From Chryseobacterium taeanense (lineage in GTDB: Bacteria; Bacteroidota; Bacteroidia; Flavobacteriales; Weeksellaceae): DNA of 64,000 bases. Position 1 is the stretch's first letter, and each line of letters begins with the position of its first letter. The notes under the pieces were generated by a model. It searched no databases and was not told the origin of the DNA. It saw only the letters and a program-made list of their open reading frames with translations. Made by a program: the position numbers and the translations under genes. Below, piece after piece: positions 52,210-62,371 of this stretch. The stretch is taken from positions 290,880 to 354,879 of the forward strand of contig NZ_FNDW01000003.1 in the NCBI RefSeq assembly GCF_900099685.1. Reading direction: 5' to 3'.

Positions 52210-53568
52210 TTAAACGAATGCGCTGAAACCTGTAATTGATCTTCCTACGATCAATGAATTTATTTCTTTTGTTCCTTCATAGGAATAAATTGCTTCGGCG
52301 TCGGCAACAAATCTCGCTACATCATATTCCAGTAAAATCCCGTTTCCGCCCATGACCTCGCGTGCTCTGGAAACAATATCGCGCGTTCTCATCGTACAGA
52401 AAACCTTCGCGAGAGACGCATGCTCATCTTTTAAGATTCCTTCATCCTGCATTTCGGAAAGCCTGAAAACCATCGTCTGCATCGCCGTAAGATTAGAAAG
52501 CATTTCCACCAGATGTCCCTGAATCATCTGGAAAGAAGCAATCGGTTTTCCAAATTGTTCTCTTTTTCTGGTGTAATCTAAAGCACTTTCATACGCACCT
52601 CTTGCGCAGCCTGTAGCCATCCACGCAACTCCGGCTCTGGTCATCTGTAGAACTTTTGCCGTATCTTTAAACGAGTTTGCATTTTGCAGACGGTTTTCTT
52701 CAGTAATAAGGCAATCCTTAAGCGTAATCAATCCGTTTTGAACGATTCTTAAAGCCATTTTTCCTTTAATTTTCTCCACAGAATATCCGGGATTATCTTT
52801 TTCAACGATGAAACCTTTTACTTCCCTGTCATCAAGATCTCTTGCCCAAATAATCACTAAATCTGCAAATGTTGCATTCCCGATCCATTTTTTTTGTCCG
52901 TTTAAAGCCCATCCGTCGGGAGTTTTTTTACAGGTTACCGTTAAACCACCTGCCGCTCCGGATCCTACTTCAGGTTCCGTTAATCCAAATGCTCCTATTT
53001 TTTCAAATTTCTGCATCTGAGGAAGCCATTTCTGTTTTTGTTCTTCGGAGCCGCAGATATAAATTGAACCCATGGAAAGGCCAGACTGAACTCCAAAGAA
53101 AGTCGCAATAGAAGCATCTACTCTTGCCATTTCCATGGCCAGCACTCCTTCCATTAAAAAAGGCAATCCAGGACAGCCGTATCCTTCATAAGTAACACCG
53201 CAAATATTCAGCTTCTGGAATTTAGGAATCAACTCATGTGGAAATTCGTCTCTCAGCCAATAATGATTCACCAAAGGTTTCACTTCTTTTTCCATAAAAT
53301 CTCTTACTTTAAGCTGAATTTCCCTTTGCTCAGGGCTTAATGTGTGATAGATATCGTAAAAATCTCCGTCGATTGGTGGAAGATCTTTCTTTTTCTTATT
53401 AGGGTCAAGCATTTTCATCATGCCTTTCAATTGCTTATCATCCAGCTTAGAAAAATTCTCCATTAATTTCGGAAGATTTACTTTTTGGGAAATAGCATTC
53501 AGCTGGTCAAAATCAATGGATCTGAATAATTCTATAGCGTTTCGGATTTTAGAAAAGGTATTAGACAT
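52210..53568 (-). CDS. Acyl-CoA dehydrogenase family protein
   Basis: FAD-dependent oxidation of an acyl-CoA. 452 residues, longer than the usual ~390 because of an extra ~60-residue N-terminus (MSNTFSKIRNAIELFRSIDF). Motifs: GAFGLTEPEVGSGAAGG, GQKKWIGNATFADL, the C-terminal REQFGKPIASFQMIQGHL and EVMGGNGILLEYDVARFV...YSYEGT, where Glu of SYEGT aligns with the catalytic base of short/glutaryl-type enzymes. The sequence RTAGVAW-like stretch (MTRAGVAWMATGCARGAYE) recalls glutaryl-CoA dehydrogenase. Substrate unproven. Confidence 0.9.
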   Translation of the reverse strand: MSNTFSKIRNAIELFRSIDFDQLNAISQKVNLPKLMENFSKLDDKQLKGMMKMLDPNKKKKDLPPIDGDFYDIYHTLSPEQREIQLKVRDFMEKEVKPLVNHYWLRDEFPHELIPKFQKLNICGVTYEGYGCPGLPFLMEGVLAMEMARVDASIATFFGVQSGLSMGSIYICGSEEQKQKWLPQMQKFEKIGAFGLTEPEVGSGAAGGLTVTCKKTPDGWALNGQKKWIGNATFADLVIIWARDLDDREVKGFIVEKDNPGYSVEKIKGKMALRIVQNGLITLKDCLITEENRLQNANSFKDTAKVLQMTRAGVAWMATGCARGAYESALDYTRKREQFGKPIASFQMIQGHLVEMLSNLTAMQTMVFRLSEMQDEGILKDEHASLAKVFCTMRTRDIVSRAREVMGGNGILLEYDVARFVADAEAIYSYEGTKEINSLIVGRSITGFSAFV

Positions 53569-53771
53569 ATTATTTGAAATTTAATTTGTAAAACATCAGC
53601 AAAAATCAATCCGAACATGGTATCAATACAGACAGAACAATTTACAAATAGCTGATTGTAAAACATTTAATTCATCATATATTATTTACAAAACTTTTAC
53701 GTGTGATTTTCAAATATTACAAATGATTCCGCCTGAACTTTGGATTAAGCAAAACATTAAAAAATAAATCT

Positions 53772-54680
53772 ATGAAAACAACGTACATCAGACTATCATT
53801 AGCAAGCGCACTTTTACTGGGAATTTATTCCTGTAAAAAAGGAGAAGCAACGGCAGATTATAACGCCGGTGCAGAAGCAGATTCCGCGACAATAATTGTT
53901 TCAGACAGTATTTCATCTGCAGCAACGATGAGTGTAAAAGACAAGCAGTTCATTAAAACCGCTAATGTAAATATGGAAGTAAAAGATGTTTACGAAGCGA
54001 CTATTTCCATTGAAAAATCGGTACAGGAACTTGGAGGATTTGTAACACACAGTGATCTGAAAAGCAATGTTATTTCGGAAGACACCTATAATACGTCGGA
54101 TAAGGAAGCAATGCTGATTAAAAAATATCAATCAGAGAACACGATGCAGGTAAGAGTTCCGACTGCTAAACTTGGTGAATTACTTACTTTAATAAATGAC
54201 AAAAAATTATTTCTTAATTCAAGATCCATCAATGCAGAAGATGTTACTTCAGGGATAAAATATGCTGAACTGGAAGGAAAAAGAATCAAAAAAACAGAAG
54301 AAAATATTGACAAACTAAAGATCAATAAAGACAAAGTCAGTATGAGTAATGAAAATATGGCAGAAGCCAATCAGCAACAATTGGCAAATATGGACGTAAC
54401 AGATAATTTAAAATACAGTACCGTCGATATTTACATTAAAGAACCTAAAGTAAGAGTTGCCACAATCGCTATAACTAATACCAAGAGCATTGATGATGAA
54501 TATAAGTTTGATTTTGTATATGGCGCAAAATCTGCATTCGTGAAAGGATTTTATTTGATCCAAAAAATTGCAGTCGGATTAATTACCATTTGGCCAATCA
54601 TATTAATCGGAGCCGTAATCTTTTATGTTGTGAGAAAAAGAAAACCCGCAAAAAAGCAACAGCCCACCAATGAAATATAA
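53772..54680 (+). CDS. DUF4349 lipoprotein
   Basis: 302 residues. Lipoprotein signal with Cys21 (LLLGIYSC). The DUF4349 domain (about 60-235) begins FIKTANVNMEVKDVYEATIS and includes QELGGFVTHSDL and TMQVRVPTAKLGELL, a coiled-coil stretch (KRIKKTEENIDKLKINKDK), and ends with TVDIYIKEP; one C-terminal membrane helix (about 270-290) and a basic tail (RKRKPAKKQQ) follow. Function unknown; the domain is thought to act at the envelope. Confidence 0.88.
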   Translation: MKTTYIRLSLASALLLGIYSCKKGEATADYNAGAEADSATIIVSDSISSAATMSVKDKQFIKTANVNMEVKDVYEATISIEKSVQELGGFVTHSDLKSNVISEDTYNTSDKEAMLIKKYQSENTMQVRVPTAKLGELLTLINDKKLFLNSRSINAEDVTSGIKYAELEGKRIKKTEENIDKLKINKDKVSMSNENMAEANQQQLANMDVTDNLKYSTVDIYIKEPKVRVATIAITNTKSIDDEYKFDFVYGAKSAFVKGFYLIQKIAVGLITIWPIILIGAVIFYVVRKRKPAKKQQPTNEI

Positions 54681-54715
54681 GCGATCCTAACCTCGGTTAT
54701 CAACATATATCCAAC

Positions 54716-54746
54716 TAAAAAACCTCTGGAAAGTCCGGAGGTTTTA
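54716..54746. terminator. Bidirectional terminator
   Basis: AAAACCTC (about 54719-54726) pairs with GAGGTTTT (54737-54744), with GG/CC continuing the stem inward. It separates the convergent DUF4349 and GH125 genes. Confidence 0.75.
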
Positions 54747-54749
54747 TGC

Positions 54750-56180
54750 TTAAAATTTTCTCTTTAAAATTTCGGGTTTTGTTTTATGAAGATGAAGAAT
54801 TAATTCGCCAAATAATGTATTTGCCCAGGCAAACCATGATCTTGTAAAATCTTTAGGATTGTCGACATCAAACGATTCATGAATAAATCCTGTTCCGGCA
54901 TGAGTGGTTTTAAGCATTTTCAGGCATGAAATAATTTCATCATTATTATCAGTCGTTAAAGCCTGCATAATTAAACCTAAAGGCCAGATTTTATGTTCTC
55001 CGATGTGAGGTCCGCCGATTCCTTTGGCAAATTTCCCTTCACTGAACCACGGATTCGCCTTGCTTAAAGAAAATTTTCTTGTATTCTGATAAACTTCATC
55101 TTCTTTTGAAGCATAACCCAAATAAGGAATTGATAACAAATTCGGGACATTCGCATCGTCCATAAACAAAGCATTTCCGAAACCATCAATTTCCAGAGCA
55201 TAAATTTTTCCCGCTTCTGGATGATTTAAGACTGCATATTTCTGAATCGCTTCATCTACTTCCGCAGCCAAGGTTTTGAATTGAGCAGAAGACTCTTCAT
55301 CTTTTAAAACTTTAGAAAAAATTTCAGCAGCTTCACGTAAAGAAACCACCGCAAACATATTGGAAGAAATCAAAAACGGATAAAAAGTAGCATCATCCGA
55401 AGGTCTGAACATCGAATGAATAAGTCCTACTTTCTTCGTTGGATTACCAAAACCGCCTGCAAACTGAGTATCCAAAGGGTTTCCGTTTGCTCTTTGAAAA
55501 TGATACGACCCTTTTGAATCTTTTCGCTGCTGTTCATTAAAAGTTTGCAAAATCAGAAACATTGCTTTTTTCCAATCTGTATCAAAGACAGAAGTATCGC
55601 CTGTTATTTTCCAGTAATTGTAAGACAAACGCATGACGTAGCATAAAGAATCCACTTCCCATTTCCGTTCATGAATTCCCGGTTTCATATCGGTGAGATC
55701 ATCTTTCCATTCACTTATTTTATTAGCATCATCGAAAAATGCATTGGCATATGGATCAAGAAGAACACATTCAACCTGTTTATTGATGACTCCTTTAAGA
55801 AGATTTTTCAACTTTTCATCTTCATTAGCCAGACTGAGATAAGGATAAACCTGCGCCGAAGAATCCCTGAGCCACATCGCATCAATATCTCCCGTGATGA
55901 CATAAGTGTAAGGCTTATTATTTTTGTGATAAAATTTCACCGTCGTATCCAATGTATTAGGAAAACAATTCTCAAACATCCAGGCGAGTTCTTCATCAGC
56001 GATCGCTTTCTTCATCGTTTTAATAGTCTTTTCAACGGCTTCTGAAGTAAATTTTCTTTGAGCCAAACTTGGTCTTTTTGAAATATAATCTTCTGAATAG
56101 ATAAATTTTGCAGATGCCGGTAATGCAAAAAAGCCAAGTCCTAATGATGATTTCTTGATAAAATTCCGTCTGTTAATCAT
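54750..56180 (-). CDS. Glycoside hydrolase family 125 (exo-alpha-1,6-mannosidase)
   Basis: 476 residues. N-terminus with a twin-arginine-like signal (INRRNFIKKSSLGLGFFALP). The (alpha/alpha)6-barrel carries GH125 signatures: ITGDIDAMWLRDSSAQVYPY (with catalytic acid), DDLTDMKPGIHERKWEVDSL, FRPSDDATFYPF and SFDVDNPKDFTRSWFAWANT. GH125 enzymes remove terminal alpha-1,6-mannose from glycans; the periplasm or exterior is the likely site. No neighbouring glycan-use genes, so it stands alone. Confidence 0.92.
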   Translation of the reverse strand: MINRRNFIKKSSLGLGFFALPASAKFIYSEDYISKRPSLAQRKFTSEAVEKTIKTMKKAIADEELAWMFENCFPNTLDTTVKFYHKNNKPYTYVITGDIDAMWLRDSSAQVYPYLSLANEDEKLKNLLKGVINKQVECVLLDPYANAFFDDANKISEWKDDLTDMKPGIHERKWEVDSLCYVMRLSYNYWKITGDTSVFDTDWKKAMFLILQTFNEQQRKDSKGSYHFQRANGNPLDTQFAGGFGNPTKKVGLIHSMFRPSDDATFYPFLISSNMFAVVSLREAAEIFSKVLKDEESSAQFKTLAAEVDEAIQKYAVLNHPEAGKIYALEIDGFGNALFMDDANVPNLLSIPYLGYASKEDEVYQNTRKFSLSKANPWFSEGKFAKGIGGPHIGEHKIWPLGLIMQALTTDNNDEIISCLKMLKTTHAGTGFIHESFDVDNPKDFTRSWFAWANTLFGELILHLHKTKPEILKRKF

Positions 56181-56369
56181 TGTAACGATAAAAATTTAAT
56201 TTTAAAAATAATGATTTTATATTTACCAAAAATCGTCAAACTGATTTTTAATCATCCATTAACATGATTGGAGTAAAATTCCGTAAATTTGCAAATCAAT
56301 AATTTTGCAAAAGGATTTGGAGTTCAACCATCCAAAATCCGAAGCCACAAACCTTTAATTTCTAAATAT

Positions 56370-58010
56370 ATGTTATCAAAAATAAATCCTACCCAAACCA
56401 ACAGCTGGAAAGCACTCGACGAAGAATTTACCAATAATGATTTTGATTTAAGAAGCCTTTTTAAGGATAATGAAAATCGTTTTAATGAATTTTCTGTTAA
56501 AAGAACTAATTTTTTATTTGATTATTCTAAAAACTTAATGGATTCTAAAGTAAAGAATCTTCTATTAAATCTTGCGGAGGAATGCGAATTGAAAGACGCC
56601 ATTTCCAAAATGTTTTCCGGTGACAAAATCAACGAAACAGAAGGAAGAGCAGTTCTGCATACCGCTTTGAGGGATTTTTCCGATAGAGAAATTATAGTAG
56701 ACGGAGAAAATATCAAACCTCTGATCAAAAGCGTTTTGGATCACATGAAATCTTTTTCCGAAAGCATTATTTCAGGAGCACACAAAGGTTTCAGTGGAAA
56801 AGAAATTACAGATGTTGTGAACATCGGAATTGGAGGTTCAGATTTAGGACCTGTGATGGTGGTTTCTGCTTTGAAGCATTTTAAAACAAGGTTAAACGTT
56901 CATTTTGTTTCCAATGTAGACGGAAATCATATTGCAGAAGTTGTAAAGAACTTAGATCCTGAAACCACTTTATTCATCATTGCTTCCAAAACATTTACAA
57001 CTCAGGAAACCATGACGAATGCGAATTCAGCAAAAGATTGGTTCTTAAAAGCTGGAAAAAAGGAAGATGTTGCTAAGCATTTCGTTGCCTTATCCACTAA
57101 TATTGAAGCTGTTAAAAACTTCGGAATAGCAGAAGAAAACATCTTTGAATTCTGGGATTGGGTAGGCGGAAGGTATTCGCTTTGGAGTGCGATTGGTTTA
57201 AGTATCGTACTTGCCGTAGGATATGAAAACTTTGAACAATTGTTAAGAGGAGCTTATGATACAGACCAGCATTTTCAGACAGCAGATTTTGGTGAAAACA
57301 TTCCTGTGTTGATGGGATTGATCGGTATTTGGTACCGTAATTTTTATGCGGCAACGACTCATGCTATTCTTCCTTACTCTCAATATTTGGATCGTTTTCC
57401 AGCATATTTTCAGCAGGGAGATATGGAAAGTAACGGAAAATGTGTGGACAGAAATGGCGAATTCGTAGAATATGAAACAGGACCAATTATTTGGGGAGAA
57501 CCGGGAACAAACGGACAGCACGCTTTTTATCAATTAATTCATCAGGGAACTGAATTGATTCCGGCAGATTTTATTGCCTATACAAAAAGTCCGAATAAAG
57601 TTTCCGATCATCAGGATAAATTATTAGCCAACTTTTTTGCTCAGACCGAGGCACTTGCCTTTGGAAAAACGGAGGAAGAAGTTGAAGCTGAATTAAAAGC
57701 ATCAGGGAAATCAGATGAAGAAATCGAATTCCTGTTAAACTATAAAGTCTTCCAGGGAAACACACCAACCAACTCTATATTATTCAATGAATTAACTCCT
57801 TTTTCACTCGGTCAGTTAATTGCGTTGTACGAGCATAAAATTTTCGTTCAGGGCGTTATCTGGAACATTTTCAGTTTCGATCAGTTTGGGGTGGAATTAG
57901 GAAAAGTTTTAGCCAACAAAATTCTTCCGGAACTTGAAAACAATGAGACTGTTAGCTCACATGACTCTTCAACAAACGGACTGATTAATTATTATAAAGC
58001 GAATAAATAA
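56370..58010 (+). CDS. pgi: Glucose-6-phosphate isomerase
   Basis: Interconverts glucose 6-phosphate and fructose 6-phosphate. 546 residues from the ATG at 56370 ([20 protein letters not shown]), matching the family length (~549); an in-frame upstream extension to 56289 is rejected. Motifs: [60 protein letters not shown] and [29 protein letters not shown] box at 56284-56291 may be its promoter. Confidence 0.97.
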   Translation: MLSKINPTQTNSWKALDEEFTNNDFDLRSLFKDNENRFNEFSVKRTNFLFDYSKNLMDSKVKNLLLNLAEECELKDAISKMFSGDKINETEGRAVLHTALRDFSDREIIVDGENIKPLIKSVLDHMKSFSESIISGAHKGFSGKEITDVVNIGIGGSDLGPVMVVSALKHFKTRLNVHFVSNVDGNHIAEVVKNLDPETTLFIIASKTFTTQETMTNANSAKDWFLKAGKKEDVAKHFVALSTNIEAVKNFGIAEENIFEFWDWVGGRYSLWSAIGLSIVLAVGYENFEQLLRGAYDTDQHFQTADFGENIPVLMGLIGIWYRNFYAATTHAILPYSQYLDRFPAYFQQGDMESNGKCVDRNGEFVEYETGPIIWGEPGTNGQHAFYQLIHQGTELIPADFIAYTKSPNKVSDHQDKLLANFFAQTEALAFGKTEEEVEAELKASGKSDEEIEFLLNYKVFQGNTPTNSILFNELTPFSLGQLIALYEHKIFVQGVIWNIFSFDQFGVELGKVLANKILPELENNETVSSHDSSTNGLINYYKANK

Positions 58011-58053
58011 ATTATTGCTGATTTTCATTAATTTTGATAAAAAATAAAAACAC

Positions 58054-58272
58054 ATGAGTACCATTACCATACATCTTAAAGATAAAGAAGAGGAAACTTT
58101 AATGGAAAATCTTTTGAAAAAAATGAAGATCAGCTTTGAAAAGAATGAGGATGATTTTGAGCTGACGGATGAAATGAAAAGAGTGATTGATGAAGCTTTA
58201 AAACAAGACAGATCACAATCTGTAGATGGCAAAGAATCTTTAAAAAGAATCAGAGCTAAATATGGACTTTAA
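58054..58272 (+). CDS. Antitoxin of a ParE/RelE-type toxin-antitoxin pair
   Basis: 72 residues, no membrane segment. It starts STITIHLKDKEEETLMENLL and has two acidic/basic helices, ending SLKRIRAKYGL, like DUF2683-type antitoxins of Bacteroidota. The last bases overlap the start of the toxin frame (ATG at 58262), the standard antitoxin-first order. A TAATTTTG box (58029-58036) is 17 bases upstream of the ATG. The frame is intact while the toxin is broken. Confidence 0.82.
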   Translation: MSTITIHLKDKEEETLMENLLKKMKISFEKNEDDFELTDEMKRVIDEALKQDRSQSVDGKESLKRIRAKYGL

Positions 58273-58550
58273 TTATAAATTTTGCCCACTGCCGAAAAAG
58301 ACATTGAAGAAGCAATAGATTATTATGCTGATATCTCAGTCAGGGTTTTAAAAAACTTTAATAAACAATTAGATCTGGCAATTGATAGAATAATTACAAA
58401 TCCGTATTTTCAGAAAAGACACAGAAATGTAAGAGCTTCACTGTAAAGAAATTTCCTTATATTATTTTCTATGAAATTAGTAAAGATGAAAAAATGATTT
58501 ATATCCTCTCCGTTTTCTGCACTCATCAGAACCCGGAAAAATATCCTTAA
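58262..58550 (+). pseudogene. Frameshifted ParE/RelE-family toxin
   Basis: Three consecutive frames together give a complete toxin of about 97 residues: MDFNYK, then ILPTAEKDIEEAIDYYAD (from 58279), then VKKFPYIIFYEISKDEKM (from 58443) to the stop at 58548. Two single-base losses, one near 58277-58283 (an A-T run) and one near 58442 (CACTGTAAAG), break it; the first frame would stop after about 18 residues. The order DIEEA.DYY and FPYIIFYEI identifies the family. Either real decay or two read errors. Confidence 0.8.
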
Positions 58551-58579
58551 AAATCTAGTAATAAAAGTAATAAATAAAA

Positions 58580-59464
58580 ATGGCAGAAATTCTTGACGGA
58601 TTAAAAATATCCAAAGAAATAAAACAGGAAATCAAGGCTGAAGTAGAAAAAATCGTTGCCGGAAAAAGAAGAGCGCCACATTTGGTAGCTATTCTTGTCG
58701 GAAACAATGGAGCCAGCAAAGCGTACGTCAATTCAAAAGTAAAAGACTGTGAGGAAGTGGGCTTTCAATCAAGCTTAATTAAATTTCCAAGTACGGTTTC
58801 TGAATCCGAATTATTGGAAAAAATCGATGAATTAAATAAATCTAAAGCAGTTGACGGATTCATCGTTCAATTACCTCTGCCAGATCAGATCGATCAGGAA
58901 AAAATTATCAATGCTATTGATCCAAGAAAAGATGTTGACGGTTTCCACCCGGAAAATTTCGGAAGAATGGCGCTGGAAATGGATACTTTCCTGCCGGCAA
59001 CTCCATTCGGTATTTTAACATTACTGGAAAGATATAATATTGAAACAAAAGGTAAAGACTGTGTCATCATCGGAAGGAGCAAGATTGTGGGAAGACCGAT
59101 GAGCATCCTGATGGGAAGAAAAGATTTCCCTGGAAATTCAACTGTAACGCTTACACACTCTTACACGAAAGATATTGAAGAATACACTAAAAAAGCAGAC
59201 ATCGTCATCACAGCTTTGGGTGATCCTCATTTCCTGAAAGGAGATATGATTAAAGAAGGAGCAGTAATCGTTGACGTAGGGATTACAAGAGTGGATGATG
59301 ACTCTCCAAAAGGATATTATCTAGCAGGTGATGTAGATTTTGACAGCTGTGCAGCAAAAGCAAGCTGGATCACCCCTGTTCCCGGAGGTGTAGGGCCTAT
59401 GACAAGAGCAATGTTGATGAAAAACACCATCATTGCCTATAAGACTTCAGTCTATAACGACTAA
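58580..59464 (+). CDS. folD: Methylene-THF dehydrogenase/cyclohydrolase FolD
   Basis: Bifunctional enzyme of one-carbon metabolism, using NADP and making 10-formyl-THF. 294 residues. Motifs: SKAYVNSKVKDCEEVGF (Tyr and Lys of the active site), VQLPLPDQID, PRKDVDGFHPEN, PATPFGILTLL, IIGRSKIVGRPMS and ITPVPGGVGPMTRAML. Start ATG at 58580. queE follows after 7 bases. Confidence 0.97.
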   Translation: MAEILDGLKISKEIKQEIKAEVEKIVAGKRRAPHLVAILVGNNGASKAYVNSKVKDCEEVGFQSSLIKFPSTVSESELLEKIDELNKSKAVDGFIVQLPLPDQIDQEKIINAIDPRKDVDGFHPENFGRMALEMDTFLPATPFGILTLLERYNIETKGKDCVIIGRSKIVGRPMSILMGRKDFPGNSTVTLTHSYTKDIEEYTKKADIVITALGDPHFLKGDMIKEGAVIVDVGITRVDDDSPKGYYLAGDVDFDSCAAKASWITPVPGGVGPMTRAMLMKNTIIAYKTSVYND

Positions 59465-59471
59465 TTTTAAA

Positions 59472-60101
59472 ATGGATTTAATAGAAGATATATTATTAAA
59501 AGAAGGTAAAATGCTCCCTGTAATGGAGCATTTTTACACTCTTCAGGGAGAAGGAGCACACACCGGAAAAGCTGCTTATTTCATCAGATTGGGCGGCTGC
59601 GACGTGGGGTGTCACTGGTGTGATGTAAAAGAAAGCTGGGATCCTAATTTACATCCTTTAATGAATGCAGAAGAAATTGCAGAGACTGCTGCAAAACACT
59701 GCAAAACAATCGTTTTAACAGGTGGTGAGCCTCTAATGTGGAACCTTGATGTTTTAACATCCAGGCTAAAAGAGCTTGGCTGCACTATTCATATCGAAAC
59801 TTCGGGAGCTTACCCGATGAGTGGACATATCGACTGGATTACACTTTCTCCTAAAAAAACTGGGCTTCCGAAGGAAGAAATCTATCAAAAGGCTCACGAA
59901 CTTAAAGTCATTGTTTTTAATAATAACGATTTTAAATTTGCAGAAGAGCAGGCCGCAAAGGTATCGGATAACTGCACATTATATCTTCAGAGCGAATGGA
60001 GTAAACGCGATGAAATGTATCCTAAAATCACAGACTTTATTTTGGAACATCCCGAATGGCGGGCTTCAGTTCAGACCCACAAATATCTGAATATCCCGTA
60101 A
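59472..60101 (+). CDS. queE: 7-carboxy-7-deazaguanine synthase QueE
   Basis: Radical SAM enzyme of the queuosine/7-deazaguanine pathway. 209 residues from the ATG at 59472 (MDLIEDILLKEGKMLPVMEH); a longer frame overlapping folD is not needed. Motifs: FYTLQGEGAHTGKAAYFIRL, CX3CX2C in GGCDVGCHWCDVKESWD, VLTGGEPLMW, IHIETSGAYP and WITLSPKK. It probably shares the folD transcript. Confidence 0.93.
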   Translation: MDLIEDILLKEGKMLPVMEHFYTLQGEGAHTGKAAYFIRLGGCDVGCHWCDVKESWDPNLHPLMNAEEIAETAAKHCKTIVLTGGEPLMWNLDVLTSRLKELGCTIHIETSGAYPMSGHIDWITLSPKKTGLPKEEIYQKAHELKVIVFNNNDFKFAEEQAAKVSDNCTLYLQSEWSKRDEMYPKITDFILEHPEWRASVQTHKYLNIP

Positions 60102-60142
60102 AAAATATGTAAATTAGCTTTTCGTATCCGTTATTATCATAG

Positions 60143-61513
60143 ATGCAGAGAATCCGATACTCCAGATACCTGAAATCGATCATTGTTTTGCTTGACCTTC
60201 TGGTTATTGCATCTATTTTTATGTTCTTTTATATCACCAGAAATCAAAATGTTAAACAAAACCAGGAAATTTGGTATCAGAATTCGTTTGCTTTAATATT
60301 GCTATTTTTGTTCTGGATGCTTTTGAGTGGCAGAACAAGAATTTATAATATCCCGAGAAATCTCACTTATACCCTGTTTCTGGAACGTCTGCTTATCCAT
60401 TTCCTGCTGTTTATTCTCGGAGTTTTGCTGATCGGAAAAGTAAGCTATAATGTTTTTTTCAACTCAGATATTTATTGGCTTTCATTTTACCTGTTATTTT
60501 TTATTTTTTTAGCTAAATCACTGATATTCTTCAGTATAAAATATGTCAGAAGTCTGGGGATCAATCACAGGAATATTATGTTCTTAAATGAAAACAGCTC
60601 TACTGAAGTTTTAAAAAATATTTTAAGGGACAGAAAAGATTACGGATATAAAATTTTTGAGTATAAATCTGGCGAAATAAAAACGGATGAATTGATCGAG
60701 TTCTGGAAAAAAAACGGAATTCATACTTTATTCATTCCTATAGAAAACTCTTACACTCCTGCTATTGAAAAGGAAATTTTTAAGCTAGCAGAAGCAAACA
60801 AAGTTCATATTTCATTAATTCCGAGTATTACTCAAAGTGATTTTTTCCTTTACGACTTGGGGTATATCCAGACACAACCGGTTCTTAATCAGACCAAATA
60901 TCCACTGGACTATTACTCTAATTTTCTATTGAAAAGAATTTTTGACATTGTGTTTTCCGTTGTCATAATGATTGGGATCTGCTCATGGCTGTTTCCCATT
61001 ATTGCGATTCTCATTAAAACAACCTCCAAAGGCCCTGTGTTTTTCATTCAGGAACGATATGGTTTTCATGAGGAAGTTTTTAAATGCATTAAATTCCGGA
61101 CAATGATTGTTAATGAAGAATCTTCAACAAAAACAACAGAGGAAAATGATGTAAGAATTACCCGTTTCGGAAAATTTTTAAGAAGGACGAGCCTTGATGA
61201 AATGCCTCAGTTTTTTAATGTTTTGAAGGGTGAAATGTCAATTGTAGGACCTCGACCTCATATGCTTGCGGTAGATAATTATTACAAACCTAAAATCGGA
61301 AGATACAGCCTGAGAAGTATGGTAACTCCCGGAATCACAGGTCTCGCGCAGGTAAATGGGTTACGTGGTGATGCCGGCGATATAGAAGTGGAAATGAACA
61401 AAAGAGTATTGGCAGATGCATTCTATGTAAGAAACTGGAGTTTTATGCTTGATTTTGTAATTATTTTAAAAACTGTTTTACTGGTGATTGGTGGAGATAA
61501 AAATGCAAAATAA
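60143..61513 (+). CDS. Undecaprenyl-phosphate sugar transferase (WcaJ/WbaP type)
   Basis: 456 residues. Four N-terminal membrane helices (within 12-125), a soluble CoA-binding-like middle domain, then a fifth helix (KRIFDIVFSVVIMIGICSWL) and the bacterial sugar-transferase domain: ERYGFHEEVFKCIKFRTM, TSLDEMPQFFNVLKGEMSIV, VGPRPHMLAVDNYY and GITGLAQVNGLRGDA. Transfers a sugar phosphate from a nucleotide sugar to undecaprenyl phosphate, the first step of surface-glycan assembly. No other glycan genes lie next to it. Confidence 0.92.
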   Translation: MQRIRYSRYLKSIIVLLDLLVIASIFMFFYITRNQNVKQNQEIWYQNSFALILLFLFWMLLSGRTRIYNIPRNLTYTLFLERLLIHFLLFILGVLLIGKVSYNVFFNSDIYWLSFYLLFFIFLAKSLIFFSIKYVRSLGINHRNIMFLNENSSTEVLKNILRDRKDYGYKIFEYKSGEIKTDELIEFWKKNGIHTLFIPIENSYTPAIEKEIFKLAEANKVHISLIPSITQSDFFLYDLGYIQTQPVLNQTKYPLDYYSNFLLKRIFDIVFSVVIMIGICSWLFPIIAILIKTTSKGPVFFIQERYGFHEEVFKCIKFRTMIVNEESSTKTTEENDVRITRFGKFLRRTSLDEMPQFFNVLKGEMSIVGPRPHMLAVDNYYKPKIGRYSLRSMVTPGITGLAQVNGLRGDAGDIEVEMNKRVLADAFYVRNWSFMLDFVIILKTVLLVIGGDKNAK

Positions 61514-61618
61514 GGATTTTGGTCTACATTATGATATATTAAAATGAAATGTTGAACAGAGCTTGGATCTGCCCTTAACCTTTAATGAATTAAATAAAAA
61601 AAAGTCTAATTTAGCAGA

Positions 61619-62371
61619 ATGTTAAAAAAGTTTTTTACAGCAGTCGGAGAATACATCATCCTTCTCGGTAAATCGATACAGAAGCCACAGAAAATGAACG
61701 TTTTCCGTAAACTTCTGATGAGAGAAATCAACGATTTAGGTGTGAATTCGTTTGGGCTTGTGATCTTCACTTCTATATTTGTAGGAGCTGTTGTTGCCAT
61801 CCAGATGTTCAATAATTTTGATGCTTCTTCCTTTCCCATCCCAACCTCCTTTGTAGGCTATGCTACAAAAGCTGTTTTGGTTTTGGAATTTTCGCCCACT
61901 ATTATAAGCCTCATTCTTGCAGGAAAAGTAGGATCTTATATTGCTTCAAGCATCGGAACCATGAGGGTTTCAGAGCAGATTGACGCATTGGATATTATGG
62001 GAGTAAATTCTCCTAACTTTTTGATTTTGCCGAAAATCGTTGCCTGTGTTATATTTAATCCTTTATTAATTGCAATAAGTATTGTATTTGGTATTGGCGG
62101 AGGATACGTGGCCGGAATTTTAACCGGAAACTGGACGACCAATGATTATATTGTAGGAATCCAGATGTATATGCCGAATTTATTTATTTATTATGCCTTT
62201 ACCAAAACAATTGTTTTTGCTTTTATTATAGCGACCGTACCTTCTTATTATGGATATAATGTGAAAGGCGGTTCACTGGAAGTAGGTAGAGCCAGTACAC
62301 AGGCGGTAGTTTGGACGATGGTATTCATTATCCTTTCAGAGTTACTATTAACCCAATTAATATTAAGCTAA
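61619..62371 (+). CDS. MlaE-family permease
   Basis: 250 residues with about six membrane segments; family motifs GVNSFGLVIFTSIFVGAVVAI, LEFSPTIISLILAGKVGSYIAS, RVSEQIDALDIMGVNS and LPKIVACVIFNPLL. Permease of an ABC-type phospholipid (MCE) transporter. Its TAA stop at 62369-62371 directly abuts the ATG of the ATPase gene at 62372, indicating translational coupling. Confidence 0.94.
   Translation: MLKKFFTAVGEYIILLGKSIQKPQKMNVFRKLLMREINDLGVNSFGLVIFTSIFVGAVVAIQMFNNFDASSFPIPTSFVGYATKAVLVLEFSPTIISLILAGKVGSYIASSIGTMRVSEQIDALDIMGVNSPNFLILPKIVACVIFNPLLIAISIVFGIGGGYVAGILTGNWTTNDYIVGIQMYMPNLFIYYAFTKTIVFAFIIATVPSYYGYNVKGGSLEVGRASTQAVVWTMVFIILSELLLTQLILS

Noticed and set aside
56289..56369. Extended N-terminus for pgi
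   Set aside because: The extra 27 residues have no family counterpart and the region holds a -7 box; the ATG at 56370 fits.
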